64,000 nt of DNA from Incurvaria masculella (taxonomy: Eukaryota; Arthropoda; Insecta; Lepidoptera; Incurvariidae), in NCBI GenBank assembly GCA_946894095.1, contig OX335660.1, forward strand, positions 13,397,001-13,461,000, read 5' to 3'. This document shows positions 54,001-64,000 of the stretch, one piece after another. Within the stretch, counting starts at the first letter, position 1, and each line of letters starts with the position of its first letter. The notes under the pieces were generated by a model, which saw nothing but the letters and a program-made list of their open reading frames with translations, was not told the origin of the DNA and searched no databases. The translations under genes were made by a program, and so were the position numbers.

Positions 54001-55987
54001 CTGGAACGGTTAAAGTTATTCACATTTTAATCTTCATCATTGAGTGAACTTCAAAATCAAGTGACTTTGTCTGTGTGGTTATCTGCCTCTTCAAGAATTG
54101 TTTTTTTTATTTCAACTGTTAAAAAGGGTAACATTAAAGTCGAGAAATAATCATGGCACCTAAAGCCAACCAAAACAACATTATCCTGGGGGGAGCCAGG
54201 CCATTAAGCTTCCAAAAATCAAGCTTTGGCCTTTAAAAAGAAGTTCTGTATTAGTTTCAGCACTAAAAAATTAGACAGTTTAGTCCAGTCTCAATCATGG
54301 GTAAATAAGTAGCAAAAAAAGTTTATGAGTTTTTTGCTGTCATTTTACTCAGTTTTGTTTTAAAAAAAAACAATAGCCCAGATTTTGATTCCCTGATGTC
54401 ACATATATATATATATATATTTTTAAATAGCATAGTGTGTTTTAAATAATTTCCTAACTACTTTTGTATTGTTGTTTATTGTTTATTCATCATCCATAGA
54501 CATTACACTGCACTCGGATTTGTCATATTTTATCATTATTGGCATATGTATGAAAAGCAGAAGTCTCATCACTTTTGAATAGAATATAATAGGCTTTGTG
54601 CTCAAAGCATAGATTTGTAGTAGGGTAAACAAATAGAATGTGATACAGTTTTGAGTGTGAAACTTATAAATTACTAGCTGAGGTACCCGGCTCCGCACGG
54701 GTCGATGTCGTTTTTGACTTATTTCGGGCTGCTTGACCAGCCTGCAGCTTGATCAGCCTGCGTTTGCAATGTAAGCGGAGAAAATGTAATTATTCACGAC
54801 ATCACATTGGAAACCTCAAAAATAACAGTATTTCTCCACTATTTAATGGATGTTATTATATATATAAACCTTCCTCTTCAGTCACTCTATCTATTAAAAA
54901 AACCGCATCAAAATCCGTTGCGTGGTTTTAAAGATTTAAGCATACATAGGGATATAGGGACAGAGAAAGCGACTTTGTTTTATACTATGTAGTGATGATA
55001 GTGATAGACTTACGATTACGAAGCCGTAGTATGGTATGGATAGATAAATGTGTTAAATGCATTGTCATATTTTTTTTATACTTTTGTTAAATGCAGCAGA
55101 ACGACCAGCAAATCTACTGGTTATAGGAGTCTATTATAGGAAAGGCCTGCAAGGAAAGGTTTGAAAAAAAAAATGCTAAAAGTACTAATCTAACTTTTAT
55201 TCAACCCAAAAATTACCCCAACGTCAGCAGATAACTTTATGATTCATACCCATAGATAAAAAGTAAGCAGACGTGGCATTGAGCGCGCCTACTATGGGAC
55301 CCGCTGTCTCCAATTTTGAAAACAACCAATCCAACCTAAACGTACACGCCACATGCAAACATAGTCGCAGACGTATTGGAGAGTCTGTGTGGGTGGGAAC
55401 TGACTTGAGGAACGCTATTTTAGAGCATATTCACGCGCGGTGGCGATGTTTCGACTATGTGACACTCAATGCACTGCCGGATTCCCATGTAATTATATGG
55501 TCATTTTGACCATATCATATAGATGCGATATCGACCGCATGCCACTTCTCCTTGCTTTCTCTTCAGTGTTCATACCATACCTTTTAGTTTTCTCCACTCG
55601 TGCAACAAAAGGGGCGCACCCAACCACCGAAGTAAAGTCGTGCCTCGAGCACTTCATGTCATACTCCATGAAACCGGCGACTTTCTTCCTCGAGCGGATC
55701 GTCCTGCCGAACCATTCCAGGATGACATCGTCCGCTAAATACAGAATGAAGTTATGTCTATCTTCGTCGATCATGCGCTGAAACCATTGTGAAAACTCCC
55801 TCGCCTCCTCATCAGTGGTAACGGCCATACCCTTAGTGGGTGTACGCGGCGGTTTTCTGGGGGTCTTCGCTGGTGTTTGTTCATTGTTATTATTGTTGTT
55901 AGATTTAGTCGGGCTGGATAGAATCCTCTTCTTTCCAGCGACGAGGCCGCTGCGAGTCGATATAGCACGCGGCGGTGTTGACAGCAT
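53223..55987 (-). CDS. NTF2-like nuclear protein with disordered insert, two exons
   Basis: Exon 55987-55581 (from the ATG; the exon itself begins at 56,010) joins exon 54000-53223 in phase (AAAAG/GTATGG to TTCCAG/GCAGG), giving about 394 aa. Residues 1-60 are basic and Thr/Pro-rich with TPxK-type sites (TPAKTPRKPPRTPTKG). Residues 65-130 (EEAREFSQWFQRMIDEDRHN, VILEWFGRTIRSRKKVAGFM) match the first half of an NTF2-like fold. About 170 residues rich in Ser/Lys/Pro follow, including basic nuclear-signal-like clusters (KKRPG, QKKRAK, KRPR). The C-terminal YVECNGFIEFTR...LRVCYTV...EYAIWTILYSDD segment reads as the second half of the fold. The nuclear, phospho-regulated role is inference. I do not know a named homologue. 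Confidence 0.65.
54400..54422. repeat. AT dinucleotide microsatellite
   Basis: About ten AT units near 54,403-54,420, inside the intergenic/intronic AT-rich DNA. Confidence 0.7.
54478..54760 (-). repeat. LINE-tail repeats
   Basis: 54,478-54,545 is the reverse of part of the repeat at 35,700-35,770 (CACTGCACTCGGATTTGTCA). 54,672-54,760 begins CTAGCTGAGGTACCCGGCTC, shared with 25,780. They lie upstream (on the minus strand) of nothing coding. Confidence 0.45.
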
Positions 55988-56010
55988 TTTGGAGCCGATT
56001 GTGTTTGCAC
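55581..56010 (-). CDS. NTF2-like protein exon 1 (with start)
   Basis: Acceptor TTTCAG before 56,010, 23 untranslated bases, then ATG at 55,987 and MLSTPPRAISTRSGLVAGKK. An Asn run (six) follows. Donor AAAAG/GTATGG. Confidence 0.65.
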
Positions 56011-56308
56011 CTGAAATCAATAGACGAAAGAGATAAAGTTTGATGAAAGTTCCGAGGATAGCTTTTACGATAGGTTATGCAAATGAATCAGAAGTGAGTA
56101 ATGCATCAAAATAAAGGTTGAATAAAAAATAAACCCTTCTTCACGTTGATGAGACCACAGGCTAGGGAATATGTAAATCCATGTATATATGTATAGACAA
56201 TTATTAAAAGGTACAAAAAGTACTTTTAGAGATAACAGCAAAAATGTTTCATTGAAAGGTGTGGGGTTGAAATTATAATTGAAATAAAATCTATTTAGTT
56301 TTATATTA

Positions 56309-56350
56309 AAGTACTAGCTGCTGCCGGCGGCTTCGCTCGGGTATATTCTT
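56309..56350 (+). repeat. LINE-tail repeat (short)
   Basis: ACTAGCTGCTGCCGGCGGCT followed by TCGCTCGGGTAT, a block common at the ends of dispersed insect retroelements. Confidence 0.4.
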
Positions 56351-56609
56351 ACATTTATCTTTGTGTATGCTAATTGTTTTTTAATTATTTTTATCCCTGA
56401 AGCCTTAATTTATAAAATATACTGTACTTTATTTGTTGTGAAGGCCAAAGTGTTAAAAGTATTTTTGAGTTGATTGGATTTTAATCTGCAATAATGTGTT
56501 AAAGGCATGAATCACAACCCAAATAATTACTAATATTATAGAGTTATTGCTGGAGACCACTATAATATTAAAAAATACCATATCTTGGTCTACAAATAAG
56601 ATAGCTTAC

Positions 56610-57296
56610 TCAATTGCGCGGGTCAGCGGTGGCAGCAGCCTGCGCCAACTGGCTCCGAAGCTGCCGCAGCTGTTCGCGGGAGCGCTGCACATACACCACC
56701 GTCGCCAGGTTCACCTCCAGCAACTCTTGCTTCAGGCACCGTGTCCTTTCCTCGCTCTCCGCCAGCTTGTCTGCAAATGCATCAGCCACCATGCACACAC
56801 AGTACATACGCCATTTGGATTGCAAACAAGCCGTAGGGCATCTGGTGATCGAGTCACATGGCGTTCGACCTGCGTGGCGTTTAAGAAATTGGCTATGCTA
56901 GATGCGGATCACCCTACAAATTAGCAGTATTTTATCCCCAGCAGACCAACTTCCATGCTATCGAATAGCATGGCAGCAGTAAGAGCATACTTGAATAAGC
57001 ATGAATTGATACCTGCCTTTAAAAACTTTAAATCGCTGGCACACTTGCTCTAGTGTTACTCAACCACTTACCTCGGGTACGAGTGGCAATAATGTTCATT
57101 TGAACCAATAAGATTATGACTTAGACGAATCGTCAAAATGTACTCCCATTTGACATTGAATCCGAAGAAATGACGGTTTCTGACAGAGGCAAAAACAGTT
57201 GAATGGGTCATTTGAATTTTGGAATAAACATAACCTACCAAGTTCGAGCGCGGCGATCCCGGCTGCAGTGGCGCGGCGACCACTTGCCAAGCTCAT
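56610..57296 (-). CDS. Small coiled-coil protein, two exons, about 72 aa
   Basis: Exon 57296-57239 (MSLASGRRATAAGIAALEL, donor CTTG/GTAGGT) joins exon 56770-56610 in phase (acceptor TTTGCAG), giving DKLAESEERTRCLKQELLEV, then NLATVVYVQRSREQLRQLRS and QLAQAAATADPRN, stop TGA. An upstream in-frame ATG near 57,318 would add eight residues. The second exon is a clear amphipathic coiled coil. The TGA is followed at once by a donor-like GTAAGC. The ORF lies 5' of the NTF2-like gene on the same strand and may share its transcript. No named family recognised. Confidence 0.5.
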
Positions 57297-57892
57297 TGTA
57301 ATGGAAGGAAAATATGACAATCGGTCTACAATCTGTTCACGGTCACTAATACTTCAGAATTCCTGTTTACTAAACACCGAAACAAACAACATCGATCAAT
57401 CAATTGTCTGTCTTTTAGCACAGGGTAGGTACGTTTTGCAACAAAGCACCATACGTCAGAAAAGGCGTCATTTATTTTTTTATGTTTTAAGGATTCTATT
57501 CCGAAATACATAGAATATTCTTTCTAGGAACATTAGAAAATTATCAAAGACATAAACAAGAAAATCACAAATTGATTTATAAATAAAAATAAAAAAAATG
57601 CAACTTGTGTAAAGTTGAGTTGAAGAAAAAAAAATTGTAAATACAATGAGCTGAAATATTTCTATTACTGGTAACACTCTGCACACGATCACCGTATTCC
57701 GAATTGCGTATATAGTCATTACTTGCATGATTCGCGGACGCAGAAAGCATTACGAGGCGCGAGTGGTCACCCATACCGGTTTTTCATAATAAATGAATCA
57801 AATGCGTTCACGATCGTTCCCAATTGTTCGTATTCACTGCCGTGAATGTCACTTCCCATTCCATCTGTTTAAATTTCTTCAAATTTCGGTAT

Positions 57893-58238
57893 CGTAGCCT
57901 AGTGGCGCGGGGACTGGCCTAGCGTACCAGAGACCTGGGTTCAATACCGACAGGCACCACTGTCTTTCTCTTTCCGAGTTCGATAAGTGCATTTTCATCA
58001 CGAATGCGAGCTGCTCCATGGTTCGGAATCCATATAAAACTGTAGGTCCCCTTCCCCTACTAGGTGGTAGGGTTTAAGCCCGCCCGGGTTGGTACCATCG
58101 CATTGGATGAAAAGATGGTCGAAGCGGCAATGAAAAATTGTCCGTGTTTTCTATCCAGTTCAATGTAGCCGTGCTCATAAAGGGAAGGTCCTGGCATGGC
58201 ACCAAATTCCTTCCGGAATGTGGTGTATTGGGCTACTC
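57893..58238 (+). mobile_element. tRNA-headed SINE, 3' truncated
   Basis: Head ATCGTAGCCTAGTGGCGCGG with B box GGGTTCAATACC, body with GTTTAAGCCCGCCCGGGTTG and GATGGTCGAAGCGGCAATGA; stops after GGTGTATTGGGCT without a tail. Confidence 0.8.
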
Positions 58239-59407
58239 GTGGGCTCAATTGTATTATTTTTACGTGTTGGAACCCACATATCACATTAAAAATGCGCTAC
58301 CAAGTTTGTTTAAATTACGTTTGAAGACTTTTGTCAACTGTTCACGGCAGTGAATATCAGGTTGTATCAGCAAATCGTGAACGCATGTAGTTGCTGTGTC
58401 TGCAATCCACGCGATTCGAAACACAATGCATGTACAAGGTCTGATCTAGGGCTATACGCTTTAACAACTTAGTCATTTTCTATTTAATTGTTTGTTCATT
58501 AGTTTAAAGAAATAGCACTTGTGTATTTGCTGATACGTTATTTGGGTACTTAGTTTGCACCGCTCAGGGAGTGGTAAAACGTCGAACCAATCTTGTGCGT
58601 TCGTGTGGTGTTTGTGTGCGTCCATTGGTCCGGGAGGCGCTGACCAATCATCGAGACACCACTCGCTGTGAGTTCCCTCTTCCTATCGAATGACGTTCCA
58701 AATCCAATCAAACACTTCGCGGATCCCAATAATGAGCGTTTGGCGCTACTTGAACTGTATCCTTAATACCTTTTCGGATTTTATTTCCATCATTTTCGAC
58801 ATGAGCCCGGCAGCCATTTTGCTTTGACTCAGAATCGCTGTAATCTATTTAGCCAAGTTTCACAAGTTCCTAATCTCCATTCCTTGATATTGTCTATGTA
58901 GAACCTATCAGCCGGTTAAGTTTTGTTATGTACCCATACCTGAAACTACTGGTTTACTCGGGTTAGTTCATTCGGTCTATCCAGGAATGATTCATGCTTG
59001 ATGCTCCTAAATTGTTCGTGACGTATTACCCCTACCTAGGTAGGGGTCTTCTAGGTAGAAGACCCACCTACATAGATATTAAAATATATTTTTTCATTAC
59101 ATATTCCAAATTAATCTTGCAAACTTTCAAAACTACACTGTTTCGCCTTTATAGTTCATTGACAGGAATAATTTGCACAATGTCTTGCCTTTATCACAAC
59201 TCTGCCTTACTAATCCACATATAACCATCGCTATTAATCCGATATTTCTTGCTAGAAGTGCCGAAATGCATGAAATACCTGAGTAATAGCGATGGTATAA
59301 ATGTTAGCGTATAGCATTTATCATATGGCAGTGTATGTATTGGTTCATTATTAGCAATGCAACGGAACCAACTCTGGGACCTACAGTTTTACATGTATTT
59401 CGAACCA

Positions 59408-59818
59408 TTTTTTTTATGCGACTTGACATGGATGGCTAATACCACACAACTTCCGTTATGATATTAGCCCAATACACCACATTCCTGAAGGAATTTGGTG
59501 CCATGCCAGGACCTTCCCTTTATCAGCACGGCTACTTTGAACTGGATGGAAAACACGAACAATTTTTTATTGCCGCTTCGACCATCTTTTCATCCAATGC
59601 GATGGTACCAACCCAGGCGGGCTTAAACCCTGCCACCTAGTAGGTGAAGGGGACCTACAGTTTTACATGGATTCGGAACCATGGAGCAGCTCGCATTCGT
59701 GACGAAATGCACTTATCGAACTCGGAAAGAGAAAGACAGTGGTGCATGTCGGTATTGAACCCAGGCCTCTGGTACGCTAGGCCAGTCCTCGCGCCACTAG
59801 GCTACGAGCCGCTCATAA
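59408..59818 (-). mobile_element. tRNA-headed SINE, full length, reversed
   Basis: T run, CGACTTGACATGGATGGCTA, CCAGGACCTTCCC, CTTCGACCATCTTTTCATCC, then the reversed head with CTAGGCTACGAGCCGCTCA. Complete tail-to-head structure. Confidence 0.85.
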
Positions 59819-59868
59819 CCCATGGACCTTCTCAGAAAGGAAAAGAAAGTGGTGCACGAACGTTGCGG

Positions 59869-60262
59869 GGACAGCTCGTGGTCTAGTGGCTAGAAGATTT
59901 GCCTTTCATGCGAGAGATCTGTTTTCAAATCGTCGCCCTAACAATGCACCGCTTTCTAACTCTTTCTGAGTTGGATAAGTGCATTTTGTTTATGTAAGTT
60001 GTTCTATGGTTGGGAACCCATGTAAAACTGTAGGTCCGCTTCCCCTACTAGGTGGTAGGGTTTGCCCACCCGGCTTGGTACCACCCCATTGGATGAAGCT
60101 GCAATGAAAAATTGTTCATCAAGTTCAATGTAGCCGTGCTCATAAAGGGAAGGTCCTGGCATGGCACCTAATTCCTTCGGGAATATGGTGTATTGAGCCT
60201 AAATCATAATGGTAGTTGTGTGGCCGTCCATGTCGGTAGTCCATGCAACCATAAAAAACATG
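59869..60262 (+). mobile_element. tRNA-headed SINE, near full length
   Basis: Head TCGTGGTCTAGTGGCTAGAA with B-box-like TTTTCAAATCG, body and A-rich tail ending ATAAAAAACA at about 60,260. It is in opposite orientation to the preceding copy, 50 bp away, and ends about 24 bp before the exon at 60,286. Confidence 0.75.
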
Positions 60263-60285
60263 TTTAACCTAGATCTGTGTCCCAG

Positions 60286-60466
60286 GCGTAGCACGATGGA
60301 GCACGCCCAGCTGCAAACGAGCGACGGGCAGACGGCCCAGATGGTGACGGTGAACGGCCAGCAGCTCCAGGTGTTGCAGGTCAACAACCCCTCGCACATG
60401 ATCCAGGGGCCCAACGGGCAACAGATCGTGGTACACGCCATCCCCTCCTCGCAGCCCACCATCCAG
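60286..60466 (+). CDS. Probable NF-YA, first coding exon
   Basis: Acceptor GTCCCAG, ten untranslated bases, ATG at 60,296, then 57 codons: MEHAQLQTSDGQTAQMVTVN, GQQLQVLQVNNPSHMIQGPN and GQQIVVHAIPSSQPTIQ, donor CAG/GTGAGC. This Gln/Val/hydrophobic pattern with repeated GQQ and VxA-type blocks is like the N-terminal activation domain of NF-YA, the DNA-binding subunit of the CCAAT factor NF-Y. A Gln-rich Sp-family factor is the main alternative. The diagnostic histone-fold contact and DNA-binding domains would lie to the right of the window. Confidence 0.6.
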
Positions 60467-61049
60467 GTGAGCGGGCAGACCGGCCCGGACGGGCGATCGG
60501 TCGTTAGCTTTGGGTGGGCTGTAAGGTGGTAGCGAACAATGACATTCTAACTTTACCCTATCAATTTTCCCTACTACGGGCGATAACTGTTTCCATGCTC
60601 TCAATGTTATACTAGGTTTTTGAAATTTTGGATTCTTAAATGTATTATAGAAATCTATGTCTGTATGTTTTCTTTTTTTTAATATGTCTTAGTTTGAAAA
60701 ATATTGGCTAATAAACATTGAAAGTCTTTTTTTACGTTCATTTTCGTTATTTTACTGAAAAATACAGATAAATACAAAAAAATCCAAACATACGGACATA
60801 AAAAATAGATTTCTCAAGTGATAATTTTTTTTTATTCAATTCTGACATAGTTTAGGGGTAGGGAAACGTTCAGACTTGCAAATATTAGTTTGCTTAACGT
60901 TCACCGCTCGCACTCTTCTTTTACTCCATACATTTGAAAACGCAAGTCGATCGGTTTGGCGTTAACGTCAATTAAGGTGAAAAGTTGGACTGGGAGCTCT
61001 GTTTGCAAAATAGCCTTAACTCTCTTCTGTAAACAGTAATTATGAGGCA

Positions 61050-61216
61050 GTTATATATTACCACAAACGCCACATTCCTGAAGGAATTAGGTAGCATGGC
61101 AGGACTTTATAAGCATGGCTACAATGAACTTAATAGAAAATATAGAAAATTGCATATTGCATTCAATCCTGACGGTCAGTTCGGTATCAGCCATCCATGT
61201 CCAGTTACATAAAAAA
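61050..61216. mobile_element. SINE fragments, mixed orientation
   Basis: 61,055-61,150 is reversed (CACATTCCTGAAGGAATTAG, GGCTACAATGAACTTAATAG); about 61,175-61,216 is a forward tail (GCCATCCATGTCCAGTTACA plus A run). Confidence 0.55.
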
Positions 61217-61443
61217 AATATATGGCGATGCAAGCCATGGAAAGGAAGTATTAGGTACCCGCTAGTATGGGTGTTTAAATGTGGTCGCTATGGCGATGAT
61301 AATGTAATGGGCCCTGTAGGTATGTCGGTCCAGATGGTTGCAGACTTCAGCAATATTCAGCAATATAATGTAACATTCCATATTCCATTTGCGTTAATAG
61401 ACGCTGCACTCTATTTCCGCAAGCGAGCTAAATCCACTTTGTA

Positions 61444-61560
61444 TTATGCAATCTAATACCACACCCACTGTCACGATATTAACCCAACACACCGATGGAA
61501 TAAGTTGCTGGACCATCCCGTAAATAAGGCTGGAAACTGGATGGAAAGCATCAACGAGGA
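61444..61560 (-). mobile_element. SINE fragment, reversed
   Basis: AATACCACACCCACTGTCAC, AACCCAACACACCGATGG and ACTGGATGGAAAGCA; diverged. Confidence 0.5.
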
Positions 61561-62737
61561 TAGGATAACGGGAGGAGCAATCGAAACTCATTCGTATGGG
61601 GGCGACGTACCCGCTTTTACATACAACATTTGCAGCGCCGGCGAGTGAGTTCGGTTATTAATTCGCTTACTACTGATTTTCTCGATTTACAACTACACAT
61701 AAGAGCTTGCAAGAATATGCAAGAACTTCGCAGGACGCTTTTTGCTCCACATGGTAATGGACCAAAATTGCAGAGCTTCAAGGTGCCTTTCCAGCCTACA
61801 TGATTGATGAAGGATCTAACATAAATTCGTAATTCATAAGTCCATGCTTTTTTCATTCCACGCGAACGCCAGATTGGAACTCCACAGATCCAGGTAGTTG
61901 TATAAAATCTAGTTACTTTCACCCGTGTTCTAATAAGATCTAAGTCATTTTCATATTTTTAGTAGGTACCGAATACATGTAAAATTTAACGGTAACCTAA
62001 TTGCCTGCCGGCTAGCTAACCCAGCCTTCGCCTAACAGCTAGCAGAGTAGTGATTACGAACAAGGAAGATGTATCTCGTGAAGGGAAAGAGAAGGTCGGA
62101 GGTGGAGTTGCTGGCTGGTTCAAGTCCAGCTTTGTTTATGCATTCCTGTCAATCCCTCATAAATATATGTCGGATCTCAAATGTTCCAAGATATGTGAAG
62201 CATGGTTTTCGTCGTCTGCTTCACCTTCGCCCTCCATGATTAATAGTCGACACCAATTCACAAGAGTGTATTCGAATTAACACGGTGAAATGCACAAAGT
62301 AAACGTAAATATTAATCAAAACAGCAGTTATAAAAAGTGATTCAGGCGTGATACTTCTCACTATTAAGACGCGTGGACGAGGCGACGCCGCGACGGCCCG
62401 AGTGCGCGAGTGCCATCGGAAAACCTCCGCCGCGCCGGTGCCTCCCCACGGTTCCCTGATCCACAGAATGCTTGCTTCGTGAATGGCGGAGTGATACAGA
62501 CAGCCAGCCAACACTTATTTATTATAAACGCTTCGTCAATAGCAAACAGATGGCGCTGATGCCAATTGCGCCGACATATATAACCATTGAATTATTGAAA
62601 TAAGTGTCGTAACGGCCAGTACATTAATTACGCCAGCGTAATCAGTGAAAAGGATGTTGAGAAAAACGTTGGTTTATTTGAATCCCAACCATCATTTCCC
62701 GAATTATAGGGGGGTACTGGCCATTACGTTACGTTAC

Positions 62738-62882
62738 TTAGGCTGGAGTGCACCATCTCTCATAAATGTTACCGTTACGGTTATTATAAATCTTTCTTCT
62801 CTCTTCTTTAGGCGAAAAATAAGGATGGATCTAAAATTTCTGTAACCATAACATGAACCAGAGATGTGCACTCCGGCCTTAG
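62738..62882. mobile_element. MITE with terminal inverted repeats
   Basis: Left end TTAGGCTGGAGTGCACCATC pairs with right end TGTGCACTCCGGCCTTA; inner arms GTTACCGTTACGGTTA and TGTAACCATAACATG also pair. About 145 bp, TTA-type flanks. Confidence 0.65.
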
Positions 62883-63006
62883 AATCCAGGCCTTCCGTAC
62901 TATTTGTAATTTTTCATAACAGCTATTCATACCAAACCGTTAGTAAACCTGAAAACAAGTAGTCGTAGCACCTGTAGATCCGTTATAATAGTATGTGTTT
63001 CTGCAG

Positions 63007-63064
63007 GTGGCAGGGGGGCAGCAATTGCAGCAGATACAGGTGGTTCCAGTGTCCAGTTTGCAAG
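63007..63064 (+). CDS. Probable NF-YA, second coding exon
   Basis: Acceptor TTTCTGCAG, then VAGGQQLQQIQVVPVSSLQ and one base, donor CAAG/GTATTC. It joins the previous exon in phase 0. LQQIQVVP resembles the GLQQIQLVPPG block of vertebrate NF-YA. The gene continues beyond the right edge. Confidence 0.6.
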
Positions 63065-63548
63065 GTATTCTATTATTTTAGCTGAGATTCGTTGTACTCA
63101 GGGTTGTCACAAATGGCACAAAGCCATAAATATATAGTCGACCAAAGAGAAAGGATGCACATCCAGTTGAATAAAAAGATGAACAGACTTTTGGAAATAA
63201 TTATATGTTCAAACATAGTTGAAATGTCTACTAGTTACTGTGTAAACAAAAACCCAGAAAAATTTAATCGGAGTTTGCAGTTAACTACCATTAATTTTTA
63301 CATTCAACCGGATTGTGTATCCTTAATCTTTAGTTGGCAATACAGGATTATTCTATCATTCCTATTTCTGACCTCTTTTTTAAAGTGCATATTTAGTTCA
63401 ATCAACATAAGCATGCAGTTGTTTCAAACTGCCTGAAAGTGGAGTAAAACTGATATGGTTAGGTATCTAAAAAGATACACCTAAGTCGAAATGGTGTTAG
63501 CAATATTGTTTCATGTAACGGTATAATTGATGACTAATATCACATTTA

Positions 63549-63705
63549 GCCTGTTTTTCACCAAATGCTGATTTATTTTAATCGACACTTAAAGGGCACA
63601 TATTACTAAAGTTCTGATTATCATGTACTGCTATTGATTGCAAGTTGCTAAGAAAAGCTCTTAATGTCTGGGTTATTAAGCTAATCGGCAGTAGGTGAAA
63701 AAGGC
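63549..63705 (+). mobile_element. MITE family M, copy 2, complete
   Basis: GCCTGTTTTTCACCAAATGC at the left and its complement ending GTAGGTGAAAAAGGC at the right; centre shares TTTTAATCGACA and TATTGATTGCA with copy 1 at 21,916. Confidence 0.7.
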
Positions 63706-63822
63706 CCTTGTTATGATATTAGTCCAACACAATACATATTCATTGCCCATTTGACCATCCTTCGTTCAGTGATATTCGTGGCGTATTCGTTTCCCAAGAG
63801 ATTTTCAGTTTTTTGATCTAAC

Positions 63823-64000
63823 TGAACATGGATGGCTAATACCAAACTGACCGTCTGAAATTAGCTTAACACATTACGTTGGAACTAGGTGCCATGCCAG
63901 GGCCTTCCTTATATTGCTCGGCTTCAGTGAACTGGATGAAAAACATGGTTAATTTTCTTTGCACCTTCGACCATAATTCATTCAATGCGATAGAACGAAC
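63823..64000 (-). mobile_element. SINE fragment, reversed, cut by window end
   Basis: GAACATGGATGGCTAATACC, GGTGCCATGCCAGGGCCTTC, CTTCGACCATAATTCATTCA; continues past the edge. A short related piece lies at about 63,711-63,740. Confidence 0.65.

Noticed and set aside
60269..60604. Minus-strand frame over the probable NF-YA exon
   Set aside because: Antisense shadow; the plus frame has acceptor, start, donor and a matching next exon.

Overview
The window looks like nuclear DNA of a moth or butterfly. The genes are animal-type, with many short exons and GT-AG introns. The DNA between them is AT-rich and full of short non-autonomous transposons. Four copies of a dispersed repeat carry GACG-type microsatellites and an arm typical of lepidopteran genomes (contains CCAAGTGCGAGTCGGACTCG).

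Layout. 1-9,800: no gene I can name and almost no repeats. 10,611-14,623 (+): a TATA/initiator promoter, a secreted Pro/Tyr-rich matrix- or cuticle-like protein of about 1,089 aa, and its poly(A) signal. 14,650-21,500: non-coding, with transposon relics and a scrambled copy of part of a NAA15 exon. 21,597-36,414 (-): twelve exons of NAA15, the ribosome-anchoring subunit of NatA. They join in phase and encode about 584 residues; the last third of the protein was not found. 36,500-41,400: transposon-rich. 41,580-46,026 (+): a three-exon type II Golgi coiled-coil protein (GOLM1/CASC4-like), with a short antisense exon inside its first intron. 46,027-53,200: long 3' flank and repeats. 53,223-57,296 (-): a 394-aa nuclear-looking protein with an NTF2-like fold split by a disordered insert, preceded by a small coiled-coil ORF that may share its transcript. 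60,286 to the right edge (+): two exons of a Gln-rich transcription factor, probably NF-YA, running out of the window.

The most unusual material is in the repeats. One SINE family of about 350-400 bp is present in some 18 pieces. Most intact copies start with a tRNA-like head (A and B boxes). The copy at 47,302 instead starts with a 5S-rRNA-like head carrying recognisable 5S promoter boxes, joined to the same body, and a decayed second copy lies near 16,420. There is also a foldback element built from ACGTATAAT-type motifs (31,225-31,855), several terminal-inverted-repeat MITEs (two hAT-like with clear 8-bp target duplications), a MITE nested in an older repeat whose empty site is preserved elsewhere in the window, and a repeat family that carries consensus CRE palindromes.

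The genes are ordinary housekeeping or structural genes and do not form one pathway. Exon borders were placed by eye from reading frame, splice consensus and remembered family similarity. No alignment was run. Repeat borders are approximate to about 10-20 bp unless a target duplication is quoted.
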